64,000 nucleotides of DNA, from positions 65,116,257 to 65,180,256 of the forward strand of contig CP154956.1 of NCBI GenBank assembly GCA_039621445.1, written 5' to 3'. This DNA comes from Euglena gracilis (taxonomy: Eukaryota > Euglenida > Euglenophyceae > Euglenales). Each line of letters begins with the position of its first letter. Positions within the stretch are counted from its first letter, which is position 1. Positions 38,301 to 48,135 of this stretch are shown here, in pieces. The translations under genes were made by a program, and so were the position numbers. Under the pieces are notes generated by a model, which searched no databases, was not told the DNA's origin, and worked only from the letters and a program-made list of their open reading frames with translations.

Positions 38301-41300
38301 TGAACCGGCAATTTGCAATCCAGGAAAGGTGCGCCGAAGGATTTGTGTAAGTGGTTGCAGGACTTGACAACCCAAATGGCAACCAAATTGTAGCCCCTGA
38401 TAGCTTCTGATTGGACAAAGGTCACTTGAAGCTAGGGCTTGTCACCCGGTCACCACCACACCGGATGCTGTGACCCCAAGGATTACGACGACTTGGGGAG
38501 GTCAGGCACCCTCCCCTGCCCCCATGCATGGGGGGGGGGGAGGGCGGCACCTCGCCCCCCTCCCCGTCCTCCCCGTCCTCCGCATCGTCGTGCGGCAGGT
38601 CCAGCGGGAGGCGGCTGTGCCGCAGCGCCTGCCGGGCCAGCGCCACCGCCTGCGTGTACTTCTGCTGCACCCGCACCTCCAGCGACGGCCCGTCCGCCCT
38701 GCGGCAGATGTCGGTCGGATGCGTCCGGCGGGCAACCCCATCAGTGGTGGGGGTTACGGCCACACCGGCAAAAAAAATGGCGTCTCCCGTGGCCAGGTTG
38801 GAGGACAGAGGGGGGAGAGCGTGGAAAAGGGTGGGGGGCACCCTCCCCAGGAAACGTTCGCCTGATGGGTTGGCCAATACCGAGGACCCGGACAACTCCC
38901 TTCTATGTCAGGTTTGCTGGTACTGGGTGGCTTGACGGTTCCTCAGGCGGGACTCTGGCATCTCAGGCAACCAGAGGGGAGAAATAGGACCCCGTATATG
39001 TGGCTTGCACACACATCTGGAATGTAATCATTATCCACAGGGTGGAAATAGATACACCATCACTCATCCTTTGGGGCCAAAACTTTCACCCCCAGGTTTG
39101 GATGCGCCGTGAAGGCGGCGGAAGGAGGCGGGGGTGATACTCGTACGTTGTTGGCTCCTGCCCGTCGTCCCCGCTGGCGTCGGTGTCGTCCTCGCCATCG
39201 TCGTCCAGCTCATCGATTCGCTGGGGGAAAGGGGCAACGATGGCCCTCGCTGGCAAGGGTTTGCCTCTGGTGGCCGGCTGCGGAGTTCCCAGAGATTGGT
39301 GGTTATCCGTAGTTGGGGGGGGATCAAAATCTTATCTGCAGTTAACCATAAATAAAGGTATTATCCGTAGTTATCCGTAATATTCGTAGCGAAATCCTTG
39401 TGTTGATCATGCCAACCATCCAAAAAATGTTGAAATACAATAGGCAAAGACAGATTCAGTGTAACACAGCCTGTGAAATATCAGAACCCACAAATAACAC
39501 AATCAAATCATGACATGCATCTGATACATGCTGGTAGACATTGATGTTTGAGACCCCTTCCCCTCCCCTTGGTCAAGGGTCCTTGTCGGCCATGCCAGAC
39601 CCATATCTGCAGTTATCTGTAGTTGTCCATAATTCATAATTCATCCGTAATCGGGGATAACCAAAAGGATAACAGGCTTATCTGTGGTTATCTGTAGTTA
39701 TCCGTACTTATCCGTATTTTGGGGTTTGGGGTTGATCCATAGTGATCCGTAGTTATGTGTCGTTAACCGTTCAGGATAAGCACAGATCCCTGCTATTTGG
39801 CAAAAGTTGAATGCCCACAAAGGTTGGAAGTGCTGTGCGATGCTGCACGGTTTTGCCTCAAAAAAACTTCGATTGCCAGCTAAGCTGTCAAATGCCAAAG
39901 ACCACTCATCAGATCCTGACGCTTGCGAGGGGCGAGGGCTGTCACACACGTTCTCCACGAACTGGGTGTGGGACATGGTCAGCAGCCGGTTGAAGGTGGT
40001 CTGCAGGTCGAGGTCCGCCGAGCTGCAGTCCAACGCCAACTCGTCCACCTGCCGGGGGCCAGGAGAGGGCACGGGGCGGTTGATACGCAAAACAAACGGC
40101 ACACGATGCACGCTGCTACGCCCAGCAGCATTGAAATGCCGCCATCACTCAAGCTACGCCCACCTCCAACCCACAACGGGGCCGAGGCTGGCAGGCAGAC
40201 CAGCGGGGCGAGACCTGAGCCCGCGTGTCCTGCACCCGCTGGAAGAGGCGGCCGCTAAAATCCTCGAGGTACGCCAGGAGCTGTGGGGGGGGGACTGATT
40301 GCAGCGCAGTTGGCCTCCAGCCACACCGGAACCAGCGGGGGGGGGGTGAGGGTAGGGCGGTCTTTAAACCAAAAAAAGGAACAACACCCCAGCATGCAGC
40401 ATTGGCAGAAGCAAAGTCATAATATAGTAGTAAGTAATAATAGGTCATCTTCTGGTGGGCCAGTACGGTAGCGTGCCAACCCAAGCCCAACCTATCCGCC
40501 TGTCCCCCCCTGGGCGGTCTAAAAGGACGGGGGTCATTTGCTGTTGCTAAGGGGCCGCCCCTTGAAGACCGCTTTGGTCAAAAGCACTCGTTGCCCGTGC
40601 CTGCAAAACGCCCCCACCGGACCCAGCACCCCCGCACCTGGATGTCGTGCTCCAGCCGCCAGCCCCGGGTGGCCGCAGTCAGCTCCTCCAGGCGGGGGGC
40701 CGCCGCGCTGGCCGCCATGTGCGGAGTGGCGCCTGTGGCGTGGCCATGGTTGGGGTGGGTGGCAGATGGATGGAGTATGGCACGGACAGCGGGGTACACC
40801 CCCCCGGGCAAACCCAGCTCCTGACCGCTCCCGGCAGAGTGGATGAGAGCCCCGTGCGTGGCGACCTTCCGACGATACAATTTTTTACCGACCCCCGGGG
40901 GGGTCACTCCACTCTTTGAAAAACCATTCAGTCACTTTTTTGGGGAAGCCAGTCAGTCGCTACCCCCCCGGGGGGGGGGAGTCGGCCACTCAGGAAAACC
41001 AGCCACTTTCCAGTCACTTTAGGTCATTTTAGACCAAAAAGATTTACTGGTGCCTTCGGCGCCAGGGTCACTCAAGCCACTTTTGCCCACCCCTGGCCGA
41101 CCCCCCCTCCGGGGGGGGGGGGTAGGGGGTGCGGGCCCAAAACCAATCAGTCACTCTGTAAAAACCAGTCAGTCACCCCCCCCCGACCCTTCCGAGCCAC
41201 GGCGGGGGGGGGGGGGGGGCGGCCCTGCGGCCTCCGGGAGGCGTGGCCCACAGCAGGCAGGCAGGTGGCGGACGCGGTGAGCTTTCCATTTGGGTACCCC

Positions 41301-41325
41301 CAGCAGGACACGGAGAGGAATCCAT
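12916..41325 (-). CDS. WASHC2: WASH complex subunit 2 (FAM21-like), long acidic LF-motif tail, about 28 exons
   Basis: Exons inferred: 41298-41325 (tentative first exon), 40638-40732, 40215-40280, 39950-40048, 39147-39220, 38551-38698, 37234-37354, 36692-36942, 35726-35845, 35015-35155, 34566-34805, 33958-34024, 33461-33541, 33249-33295, 32799-32853, 30776-30840, 30399-30468, 29964-29983, 29035-29172, 28620 leftward, about 28170-28350, 26624-26716, 21236-21388, about 20680-20760, about 19130-19260, 18403-18491, 17986-18092, 14253-14289 and 12916-12962 (TGA). The head matches FAM21: LEELTAATRGW, LLAYLEDFSGRLF, LLTMSHTQFVEN, then RRLPFLIGTREFF. The tail is Pro/Ala/Lys-rich with LFADSDSDD, LFGDSDSE, LFADDDDE, LFDSDDDE, LFQSDSEE, LFDDSEEE, LFDSSGSEDE, LFHSDSEAE and terminal IFDDDD. 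In animals such LFa motifs bind retromer VPS35 and recruit the actin-nucleating WASH complex to endosomes. Most junctions keep phase; those around 28.5-26.7, 21.2-18.5 and 18-14.3 kb are not settled. A shorter start at the ATG at 40718 is possible. Confidence 0.82.
13029..13649. mobile_element. Family A element, degraded TSD
   Basis: The left end TAGGGGTTTCCTGAAGG and right end GCTTAAGAAAACCGCTG are imperfect inverted repeats, with related flanks (TGTTCGG and TGTTGG). It lies in the last WASHC2-like intron. Confidence 0.55.
14360..15260 (-). pseudogene. Broken minus-strand coding-like remnant, unidentified
   Basis: Within the 14290-17985 intron, three successive minus frames read like protein with stops or shifts between them. 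15260-14970 (FVLVLEGRAHRIKSC, SDLDILFSGILLLAT) is followed by 14936-14697 (HRARIRILAYSLGGE, FLIVVQEFKSFSGRK) and 14560-14390 (VLFRALASPSTESLG, IPGNWWAGVRDWNHS). Third-position GC is lower than in the host gene. It may be a decayed transposon gene or a captured gene; I cannot name the family. Confidence 0.35.
15741..15915. repeat. (CACCCA)n then CA-rich microsatellite
   Basis: Hexamer array to about 15808, then degenerate CACA/CACG repeats, inside the 14290-17985 intron. Confidence 0.75.
18590..18760. repeat. Family B remnant
   Basis: GTCGACATCGGCAAAAAGTG, ATTCCTAGCATC and GTCCCGCTTGAACCCCTGACC follow the order of the family B interior at 24100-24230. Confidence 0.45.
19282..19455. repeat. 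Family E repeat (AATAGAAGCCCCC ends)
   Basis: Four AT(A/T)AGAAGCCCC motifs followed by C runs, and an inverted GGCTTCTATTCCGG at the right. A comparable AATAGAAG(T/C)GC structure is at 43425-43675. Confidence 0.5.
19915..20260. repeat. Family A' repeat copy
   Basis: Shares GGTCCAGCTCAGAGGCTGG, CCGTCCAACCGCCCTTTGG and GGCTGGAAAAAGACTGCTGG with 30961-31383. Termini are not clear. Confidence 0.55.
21985..22270. repeat. Family A repeat, ends not resolved
   Basis: Contains GGCTGGCTGG, AAAGCCCAAATTAAGCCGGGT, TTCGGTCCAGCCCGGCTT and CTCGAACTTTACTTC, all shared with other family A copies. It is part of a WASHC2-like intron. Confidence 0.5.
22829..23320. mobile_element. Tc1/mariner-like MITE with TA target duplication
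   Basis: The left arm CTGTCCCCGGAAAAAATAAC, repeating as CCGGAAAAAATAACAA, and its inverted, further repeated copy at the right are directly flanked by TA (22827-22828, 23321-23322). The interior has no intact frame. Confidence 0.75.
23560..23777. repeat. Family F fragment cut by the 2.7 kb element
   Basis: CTAGACC, a G-run, GGTCCCCCCAGCTGGAAAAA and GAGGTTTTGTAGGGGATTTTTGG parallel the left half of 2249-2644 and end exactly where the family G element begins. Confidence 0.45.
24007..24322. mobile_element. hAT-like MITE (family B), exact 8-bp TSD, nested in a larger element
   Basis: Termini CAGGGCGGTCC...GGACCGCCCTG with GGTTGCAA repeated on both sides. Interior A-tracts and a duplicated GGCGGTCCTTAA motif near the right end. 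It sits inside the 23778-26473 element, so it is the younger insertion. Confidence 0.8.
25521..25877. mobile_element. Terminal-inverted-repeat element nested in family G
   Basis: GGGGGAGCACG at the left and CGTGCTCCCCC at the right, each followed inward by GCCGTCGGCCAGCC repeats. A possible 3-bp TCT duplication flanks it. The family is unknown. Confidence 0.5.
26930..27035. repeat. Family B remnant (right end)
   Basis: GGGGCGGTCCCCAACAGG, then AACTTCCCGTCCCTTACGGAC and TGCCCTGG, match the right end of 24007-24322. Confidence 0.45.
27376..28116. mobile_element. Element with GCGCAAAAAT tandem interior and 8-bp TSD
   Basis: Inverted ends with a G-run followed by AATGCGCTG and its complement, flanked by CATGCACC on both sides (27368-27375, 28117-28124). 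The interior is dominated by repeats of AATGCGCAAAA. It lies in a WASHC2-like intron next to the exon near 28170-28350. Confidence 0.65.
29205..29370. repeat. (GTGA)n/(GTGC)n/(GT)n microsatellite
   Basis: Compound repeat in a WASHC2-like intron, directly left of the family A element at 29427. Confidence 0.75.
29427..29838. mobile_element. hAT-like MITE (family A), 7/8 TSD
   Basis: CAGGGGTTATCTTCAGG...GCTTAAGAAAACCTG, flanked by GTGTGCGC and GTGTGAGC. The interior shares GGCCATT, GACGCTTTGTGC and CGGTCCAGCCC motifs with the copies at 8003, 13029, 21985 and 54934. Confidence 0.7.
29964..29983 (-). other. 20-nt microexon of WASHC2-like gene
   Basis: Flanked by a TTCTCTTCAG acceptor and a GTTTGT donor, it supplies 2+18 nt. 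That is exactly the phase change needed between the exon ending ACA-G (30399) and the exon starting GCT-GCC (29172). It encodes D-STAPAQ. Confidence 0.6.
30543..30635. repeat. (CCCA)n microsatellite
   Basis: CCCA units with CCTA interruptions in a WASHC2-like intron. Confidence 0.75.
30961..31383. mobile_element. hAT-like MITE (family A', GGTCCAGCTCAGAGG), 7/8 TSD
   Basis: CAGGGCGTTGCTTAA...TTAAGCAACGCCCTG with flanks TTTCGAAG and TTTCAAAG. Interior GCTGGAAAATTTG and GGAAATAAATAG motifs recur at 19915-20260 and 60575-60960. Confidence 0.75.
31567..32479. mobile_element. hAT-like element (family G, short copy)
   Basis: Termini CAAGCACC...AGGTGCTTG with flanks GTGGTAAC and GTTGTAAA (6 of 8). 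It shares with 23778-26473 the CAGTACCTGCATCC-type minisatellite and the AAAATGACC-rich right half ending GCCAGCACCGCCC. Confidence 0.7.
36035..36368. mobile_element. hAT-like MITE (family B), near-exact TSD
   Basis: Starts CAGGGCGGTCCC and ends ACCACCCTG. The flanks CCAAAAAC and CCAAAAAT differ at one position. The interior resembles 24007-24322 (GATCGACATCAGGGAAAA, GTGATTTCTGGC). It lies in a WASHC2-like intron. Confidence 0.75.
39290..39775. repeat. GTTATCCGTA-type tandem repeats at both ends of a 480-bp segment
   Basis: Degenerate GTTATCCGTAGTTATC units cluster at 39300-39390 and 39600-39770 around unique sequence, in a WASHC2-like intron. It may be an element with subterminal repeats. 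Confidence 0.5.
40885..41215. repeat. Family C repeat near WASHC2-like 5' end
   Basis: Shares CCAGTCAGTCAC, CACTTTAGGTCATTTTAGA and GTGCCTTCGGCGCC with 48749-49092. It lies in the putative first intron between 41298 and 40732. Confidence 0.55.
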
Positions 41326-41353
41326 GGCGTGCGCCGGGGGCAGTCGTTGGCGG
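41326..41353 (-). promoter_or_regulatory. Candidate trans-splice acceptor and 5' UTR of WASHC2-like gene
   Basis: CCCCCTCCTCAACAG on the minus strand is followed after 28 nt by the ATG at 41325. The upstream pyrimidine tract makes this a good acceptor. A second acceptor, CGCCACAG just before 40732, would serve the alternative ATG at 40718. Confidence 0.4.
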
Positions 41354-42407
41354 CTGTTGAGGAGGGGGTCAGTCATTCAGTGTGGTGCTGGCGAGGGGAA
41401 GGGGAGAAAGGGGAGAACATGAGACCACAAAGCACGAACATAAAGCACGTGAGGAGGGGAGAGCAGAGCGGAAGCGTTGGCAACGTTGTCAGTAACCCCT
41501 GGGGCTGGTGGAAGAAATTTCACCCCCCATGACGAGGGGGGGGGACGGAATAATTCAAGGAGATTTCCGACTGAGAAACAAAGCACTGCACAAACATGCA
41601 GATGTCAAAAGCATGGACATAACGTCCTCCATTTGCTACAAAATCCGAAAGTTGGAGACCGACAAAGGTGTAGGCCATGTGAAGGTATCGAAACTTCATA
41701 GATGAAAAATGTGTGCAATAACACCAGCCAAAGCTCCCTCTTCCGGACATAAACATCAATGAAATGATGTAGACGAGAGGTCAGGCGGGCAAGAAAATGG
41801 TGGTGAATGCTCTCCAGCGCTCTCCAGGGCGGCTCTACCATACCACAATGAGACACAGGCCACCAAGCACCTTTATGCACTTTCTACACGATGGCCTGCA
41901 CTGAATCTGAGGTGGGTGTGCCACTATGTTTGGATACCCTTTTATGAAGCTCAGGTTAGGTGCAGGCAAGCATTACGTCTAACCCTCAACCCTTGATGTC
42001 CCCCCAAGGATCTCCCTGACGGATGAAGGGATAGGTCCAATTGCTAGAGTGCGTGGGTGGGATTACTGCTGGACCTTTTAAAGGTCCCCCTTGGGACTTG
42101 AAATGTACAAAAATTTTAATTCTGGCTTTTTTTTTGATAACCTCTGGGCCAGTATTTCAACCATTTGTCAGGCGGGGGTTTGCTCTCCCGACCACCCCTC
42201 CAGACCTCCAGACCAAATGATATGCGGCCCTCCAAAGCTGCAGTGCAGCTGTCGGGACAACACGCGCTTATGAGCTTATGAGCTTATGAGAGCACTCCCC
42301 ACTTCGAACTCTGGGGACAAGAAGGGACGGTGGGGGGGAGCAGAGGCCATATGTCAATAAACAGTGCAACACATCGGTGGGTGCACATGGGCACCGAGGC
42401 AGGAGGG
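41354..42407. other. Intergenic space between the coiled-coil gene and WASHC2-like gene
   Basis: No exon-like GC-rich block is visible. A short direct repeat of GCTTATGA occurs three times near 42265-42290 just past the coiled-coil stop codon. Otherwise I see nothing recognisable. Confidence 0.35.
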
Positions 42408-42692
42408 CTACTTGGAGCCCCTAGAAACAGCCGCCGCCTTGCCGCCTGGTTTACCCGCGACCTGCTTTCCAGCACTACTGTCCCCCGAAAATATATATAA
42501 AAGGCCAGACTCAACTTTGCCTTTTAGACCACCTTCATGGAAGAGTAACACACATCGCCACTGTGAGGCTTTATTGTACCGAGTTCTGCTCTGATTTTTG
42601 GCCGACAGCAATAGACCATCGATATGCCCTCCTTCCGACCCATTCCGCTGGTGCATTCTGTTTGCAGCAGGGTTCTAGGGAGTCGCGTTCGG

Positions 42693-42740
<48 letters not shown>

Positions 42741-45700
42741 CGCACGCACACCCACCCACACACCCACTCACCCACTCACACACACACATACGAAAGCGTA
42801 CACACACACACACACATTCAAAAACAAACAAACCCACAGGCACACTCGCACACAAAGACACACACATGAGCACGCGAAACACACACACACACACACACAC
42901 CACGCGCACGCACACACGTTATCGATCCTCTTTGCAGGAGGGCAGGGCAATGGCTGGGGGAGTGCCTCCAGCTCGGCCTGCAGAGCATGGACCTTCTGCT
43001 CGTACTTCTCCTGGATTTCCTTCAACTCCAGCTCGCGGTTCTTCATCAAGCGCCGCTTCTCTACCTCAATGATACGGTCCATCGACTTCAGGTTCATCTT
43101 CAGGTGGTAGATCTCGTTGTCTGCACCGCAAACATACCACACGTATGTGCACAAACACGCATACACTCGCCTGCGCATGCAGCACACACGCACACACACA
43201 GACACACACATTGATGGAAGAGGCACAGCATCAACATCAGTTACATTCGAGGGCGAATGTAACAAAGAAACACGTCAGCCACACACAGCCGCACACCCCG
43301 CTCGTCGATGGCCACCTTCTTCTGCTGCATCAACTCCTTCTTTTCCTTGGCGTGTTCCGCCTTCATCTTCCGGATGCTCTCCAACATTGCTGCCAGCCGT
43401 CCCCACCCTGTCCAGTGACATAAAACCGCCCCCCCCCCCAATAGAAGCGCGGGGCAGCTACGAGTGCAGCGTCCAAATAAAAGTGCACCCCCTGCTGTCG
43501 AAGGCGGCGGTCCACTACAAGCGCAACCCCCCATTTTGATGGGATTTTTAAAAGAAATTTACAAAAATCGGGCAGGAAAGGTCCAAATAGAAGTGCACCC
43601 CCCCCGCCGCCAGAGGCGGCAGTCCTCCATAAGCACACCCGCGCTTCTTTTAGGGAGGGGGGGTCTATTTCCGTGTAACACCCAACTTCTCTGCCACATG
43701 CAGAGCAGTGGTATCGGCGGAGAGGGCTGCGCTGGTCGCGGATCTCGCGGGTGGCGCTGTCCACCGCCTCCATCACCTCGTAGCCGTCCGGCGCGCTGTG
43801 GGGGGCGGCCATCTCCCCGCCGCCAGTCTCCGTGAAGCTGTGCCGCCGGCCGAGGTCCCCGGACTCCAGCTTGACAGTCAGCTCGTAGATCCGCGTCTTG
43901 TACCTGTGCCGCAGCGATGACACGCGTGAGGTAGAGTACACGGCAAAAAAAAAAGGAGTGGTTAACGTTGGGGGCTCAATGTTTAGGGAATCCCTGTTTC
44001 AATTTGATCTCCCAAAACCACGGTAATGATGCGACAAAATATCCCCTTTCTCACAAACACAAGACAGCATTTTGGGCCTCTTGCGGCCCGTTTATCCCCT
44101 GGGTCCCCACCTGTTAATGTTGATCGTATGAGTTGCCTAAAAATTGATTCCTGAACCCCTAAGGACTTGTCTAGGCGCTCCAAGGGATCCTGAATCCTGC
44201 CCCATTTCAGAATATTCTCAAAAGGGGGGGGGCTGCGATATGACTGCACCTTATCACAAGAATTCTAAGAGGAAATGGATTGACAGAAAAACAAAGGGGC
44301 CTGAAGGGTATCCTTGAGCGGCTTGGAGGGGGGTGTTGATGCTCGGCCGACCAGAGGAAGAAAGATCCACAAACGCCAACTTTCGGGGGGTGGCCGCGGT
44401 TGGCAGGGAAGGCCTTGGGCTGCAGTGACCATCAACATTGCCAGAGGCAAGCCCCATCCACCACACCTCATCACTTCCTTGTGGAATCGCGCCCGCTGCT
44501 CATCCAGCATCTGGTTCCGGCGCTTCACTTGCTCGCTCGGGCACAAAGCAGCGTGCCAAGACACAACTGGAAGGATGGCTGCAGTCCTGAGTACGTGTGA
44601 CCGTGCCAAGTTGTGCAAAGTGGGCTGTGCTGTGCATCTGTTGCGATGTGGGTTGGTACATACACCACACACAATGAGGTATGACTCGGACCTGAGTGCA
44701 TGTGTGTGTTGTGTGCATGGATGCGTGCACGTGCCTGTGCATTTGCCTGTTCCTTGGGCGTTGTGTGCACGCTGAATCGCATTGGTGGGTAACAGGGAGA
44801 AGGGGAAGGGGGGTCCCCCACCACCAACCTGGGGGGGGGGGGTCCTGGGACCCACTCAGTTTCCCCCAAAAATGGTCCAAAATCGCGAAAATGCTAAAAA
44901 TAGAACCTTTTCAAAAGCTTTCGCCGCCTTCAGCGCCGAAAAGTATCCCACCCCGGGGGGGGGCTCGGCCAGACCCACCCACCCTCCCCCCTTCCCCCCG
45001 GGGGGCCCAAGGTCGAAAAAATCCCCTGGTGGGTGGTAAGGCACATGGCCAAAAGTGTCTGGGCACTCGGCCAAGGCATTTTCGGGCCGAAGACGCCGGA
45101 AGCCCAGAAAAAGGCCATTTTGGCCCTTTTTTGGGCCTTTTTGGCCCACGACCAGGCAGGCACCGACCCCCCCCCATGGGGGGGTAGTGCCTGTCTGTCC
45201 AGGCTCTCCAGGGCACTCCAAAAACCCCCCGGCAATGTGGATGTGTACTCGCCTGCATCCAGTTCACCGACAGACCCCCCCCACCACCCACTCGCCCACA
45301 AACCCACGCCCCCTCGCCCAGGACGTCCATCTGGGTCTCCTTCTCCTGGCCCTGCTGCTGCAGCTGCTCGCACTGCGCCTGCAGCTCCGCGCCGGCCGCC
45401 TCCGCCTCCGCCAGCCGCTCCCGCAGCGCCCGCGCCTCCCGGCGCTCCTGCAGCAGCTCCCCCTCCAGCACCTCCAGCCGGCCCCGCAGGCGCGTCACCG
45501 ACTTGAGGATCTTCTGCATGTCGCTCGCCGGCCTCGGGCGCCATCCCCAACGCCGTCCCCAACGCCAACGCCAACACCAGCACCAGCGCCAGCATCAACA
45601 CCACACGGGGAGAGACACAGCTACCACCAGGCGCATGAGCACACACAAAACAACTACGTGCCCCTGTGTGCCTTCATTGCGGTATTCCCACACAACTTGC

Positions 45701-46568
45701 ACCGCGTGTGGGTGCAGGTGCAAAACAGAGCCTCATTTCAGAAATGTGTGGTCAGATTCCAGAGATTAGAGGGACACTTTGACAATAAAATTGCATTAAT
45801 GTGTCCATGCGCCTCTGAGCTGGGTTTGTGTATTTCGGCAAACGAGGCCGGGCCGGAGGTGATCACCCCAAAATATCGCTTCATTTCCTCGTCGATGACC
45901 TACAGCAGGCACAACACAACCCAGCAAGACAATTGCATTTCGGAAGGGCCCGAAACTGGGAAGCACAGAACGTACACAACCTCTGGGCCCGGGCCAACAG
46001 AGTGGGAAGTAGAAGGTTCCCCCAACCAGCCAGCCTGGCGGGTCGGCCGCACACCTGCTCGATGTCGCGGCCGATCTCGTCCACCACCTCGTCCTGGATG
46101 ACGAGCTCGAAGGCCCCCTCCTTGCGGTCCACGACGCTGTCCGTCTTCTTCTTGTTAAGGGAGCGGCTGAACAGCGTCACCATCTGGTTCGCCCCCTTCC
46201 CAAACTTGGGCAGCGACCTGCAGGCGAAGGGGAGGGGTCAGTCGAGTCGCTGTGGTGGGACTTCAAGACACTGCTGGGGAGGAATAGGGGACAGCGTCGC
46301 TCTGTGTGTGTGTGTGTGTGTGTGTGTTGCAATGTGGCCCATGGCAGGGGGGTAGTAGAGGTGGGCGTTGATTGCTTCTTGAAGGCAAAAAGACACCCAA
46401 CAGGCACCCCGGGAGAATCTCCTGTGGTCATCCAGCTGCAACTAAAAAAAAATTTGGTTAACTTTTTGAAGATTGAGATCAATCACCCCGGCCCAACCTG
46501 TGCCTGACTGGGGATGACATGGTGAGATCAGCACACGTACGCATACATGCACACACACACGCGCACGC

Positions 46569-46614
<46 letters not shown>

Positions 46615-48032
46615 CCACCCACCCACCCACCCACACACACGCACACACGCACACACACACACACACTGTACACACTCACACGCACACATGCACACCGTAG
46701 GAAGCAGTCTGGCAGCTTATCCTGAGCATCCTGAACAAAGAGGTCCAGAAGCGCCTTGTGCATCAGCTCCTTGGCCAGGGCTGTGTTCTCCTGCATCTTG
46801 TTGCTGGCCACGGGGAGGCAGCCCACCCATCCATCTTTGTCAGTCCTGTGAGCAGCCAGGGGGGGGGAGGGCATCCAACCCAGCCCCACCCCGGCCGAAG
46901 TTCTCACACTCGCTCGCCAGCTGCCGCAGGACCTGCTCCGTCAGGGGCTCGCGCAGTTGGGCGTCGTCGAGGCGGGTGGCGGCATGGAGCGCCCCCTCCA
47001 GGCCTGGCGCCTTCGTCGCCGGCAGGGCCCGGCCCTGCTGCCCCACCGTGTGGGCCCATGAGTCGGTACGCTTCCCGGGTGTGCTTGGCTCGTCGTCTGC
47101 TCGAGATCCTCCCGCAGTGGCTGCTGGCCTGGACTCGGCCGCATGGTGTGTGTACGGTCGACCGCTGCCCCCCCCACGCGCACTTCGTTATTGCGACCAC
47201 TGGAGGTGGACGATGTGACTGGTTTTGGCACAATTTTTTTCGTTCGATTGCTTCCTTTCCGAAGTCTGGCCAAAATTTTTTTGATAAAACCACCCAAAAT
47301 AATTTTTTTTCATTGAACAAACACTTTGTTTTCGTCAAGTTTGATGCTCCCCCCGCGCCTTTTCCAAGAAGGCAACGCTTCCCAGGACTGCAGGATGAAG
47401 TACACGGACATAAATCAACCGCCACGTATGCTTTTCTCCCCCCCCCCCGTGCCAGCAATGCCTCCAACACCGCACAGGATGGGGGGACGGGTCCCGTGGC
47501 AGGGGTTCCAACCGCCGGGGGGTCTCTCGCTTCTTGGCCGGGACCTCTACCCCAACCGACTCCCCTCCAGGGCGGCATGGGTGCAGGGGGTGGGCCGAAT
47601 GAAATGAACCCTCAATCATGGTAGTTAACGGTGAGGAGGGTGAGGCAGATTGTTGGAGGTTGTGCACTTCGTGATGAAATTCCATATACTGAGTTCAAAA
47701 TTATGATCGATGCCCATGAAAGGCCCAAAGATTCACCTCTTGCTGCAGTGGACATTGTTCGGGTCATTGACTTCAGATGTTCCGCACATTTGCAGAGGTA
47801 CGCCGCAACTTCGCCTTGGACACTCAAGGCCACATCATTCCTGTAAAACACAAAAAAAAGCCAAATGGCCCCACCGCCGGCCCATCCGGCCCTGCGCCTT
47901 GCGGGACTGGGGGGAGCCCCCCAGCAGGTCCGCCGCGATCTGGTCGTCCAGCTCCGCGCCGCTCAGCGCACCGCTGGCGTGCAGTGCCCGCAGCGCGGCC
48001 AGTGTCTGTTGCTCCGACGCCCGGCCGAACAT
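42408..48032 (-). CDS. Coiled-coil protein of unknown family, 456 residues, 11 exons
   Basis: Exons: 47898-48032, 46897-47016, 46696-46805, 46055-46217, 45844-45899, 45322-45523, 44467-44534, 43698-43903, 43297-43389, 42960-43120 and 42408-42464. They total 1371 nt with all phases consistent and end in TAG. The first third is helical and acidic ([13 protein letters not shown], then [10 protein letters not shown]). The middle is a strong coiled coil rich in Glu/Arg/Leu/Gln ([20 protein letters not shown]). A linker holds [14 protein letters not shown], followed by more coiled coil ([15 protein letters not shown]) and a basic Gly/Lys/Ala tail. I do not recognise the family; a cytoskeletal or flagellar role is only a guess from composition. 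Four introns fit nonconventional pairing (after exons 1, 2, 6 and 10); the others fit GT-AG with GTGTG-like donors. The intron after exon 1 needs a 3/6 rather than 3/5 offset. The start at 48032 is the least certain point. Confidence 0.75.
42700..42910. repeat. (CA)n and CACT/CACG microsatellites
   Basis: Compound CA-rich repeat filling much of the last intron of the coiled-coil gene (42465-42959). Confidence 0.75.
43425..43675. repeat. Family E-like repeat in the coiled-coil gene
   Basis: AATAGAAGCGC, AATAAAAGTGCACCCC and AATAGAAGTGCACCCC with two GGCGGC-flanked arms (TCGAAGGCGGCGGTCCAC and AGAGGCGGCAGTCCTCC), ending GGTCTATTTCC. It lies in the intron between exons 43698-43903 and 43297-43389. 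Confidence 0.5.
46545..46680. repeat. (CA)n-(CG)n-(CCCA)n microsatellite
   Basis: Compound repeat including a (GC)n stretch in the coiled-coil gene intron between exons 46696-46805 and 46055-46217. Confidence 0.75.
46806..46896 (-). other. Very short nonconventional intron (91 nt) in the coiled-coil gene
   Basis: The ends GGCCGGGG and CCCCGTGGCC pair. Removal joins GAGAACTTC to AGCAACAAG in frame. The +4 triplet is CGG and the partner is CCG, showing that pairing rather than CAG itself is conserved. Confidence 0.65.
47600..47870 (+). other. Plus-strand open frame inside a coiled-coil gene intron
   Basis: The frame 47631-47846 reads [15 protein letters not shown] and [14 protein letters not shown]. 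It has a balanced composition unlike the homopolymer-rich introns around it and is antisense to the host gene. It is possibly a fragment of a mobile-element gene. Confidence 0.25.
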
Positions 48033-48044
48033 GCCGTTCGCTTA

Positions 48045-48135
48045 CCGCTACCCGGCGACCGTCAGCATCCGGCGCAGTGCACGCGGCTCACGGACCTGTG
48101 CGGGCAGGACCCGATAGTCGTGCCGCAGGGCAAGC
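48045..48135 (-). other. GC-rich exon-like block just upstream of the coiled-coil gene start
   Basis: One minus frame reads YRVLPAQVREPRALRR to a TAG at about 48049, 17 nt before the ATG chosen for the coiled-coil gene. It could be an N-terminal exon separated by a very small intron, the end of another transcript, or 5' untranslated sequence. Confidence 0.25.
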
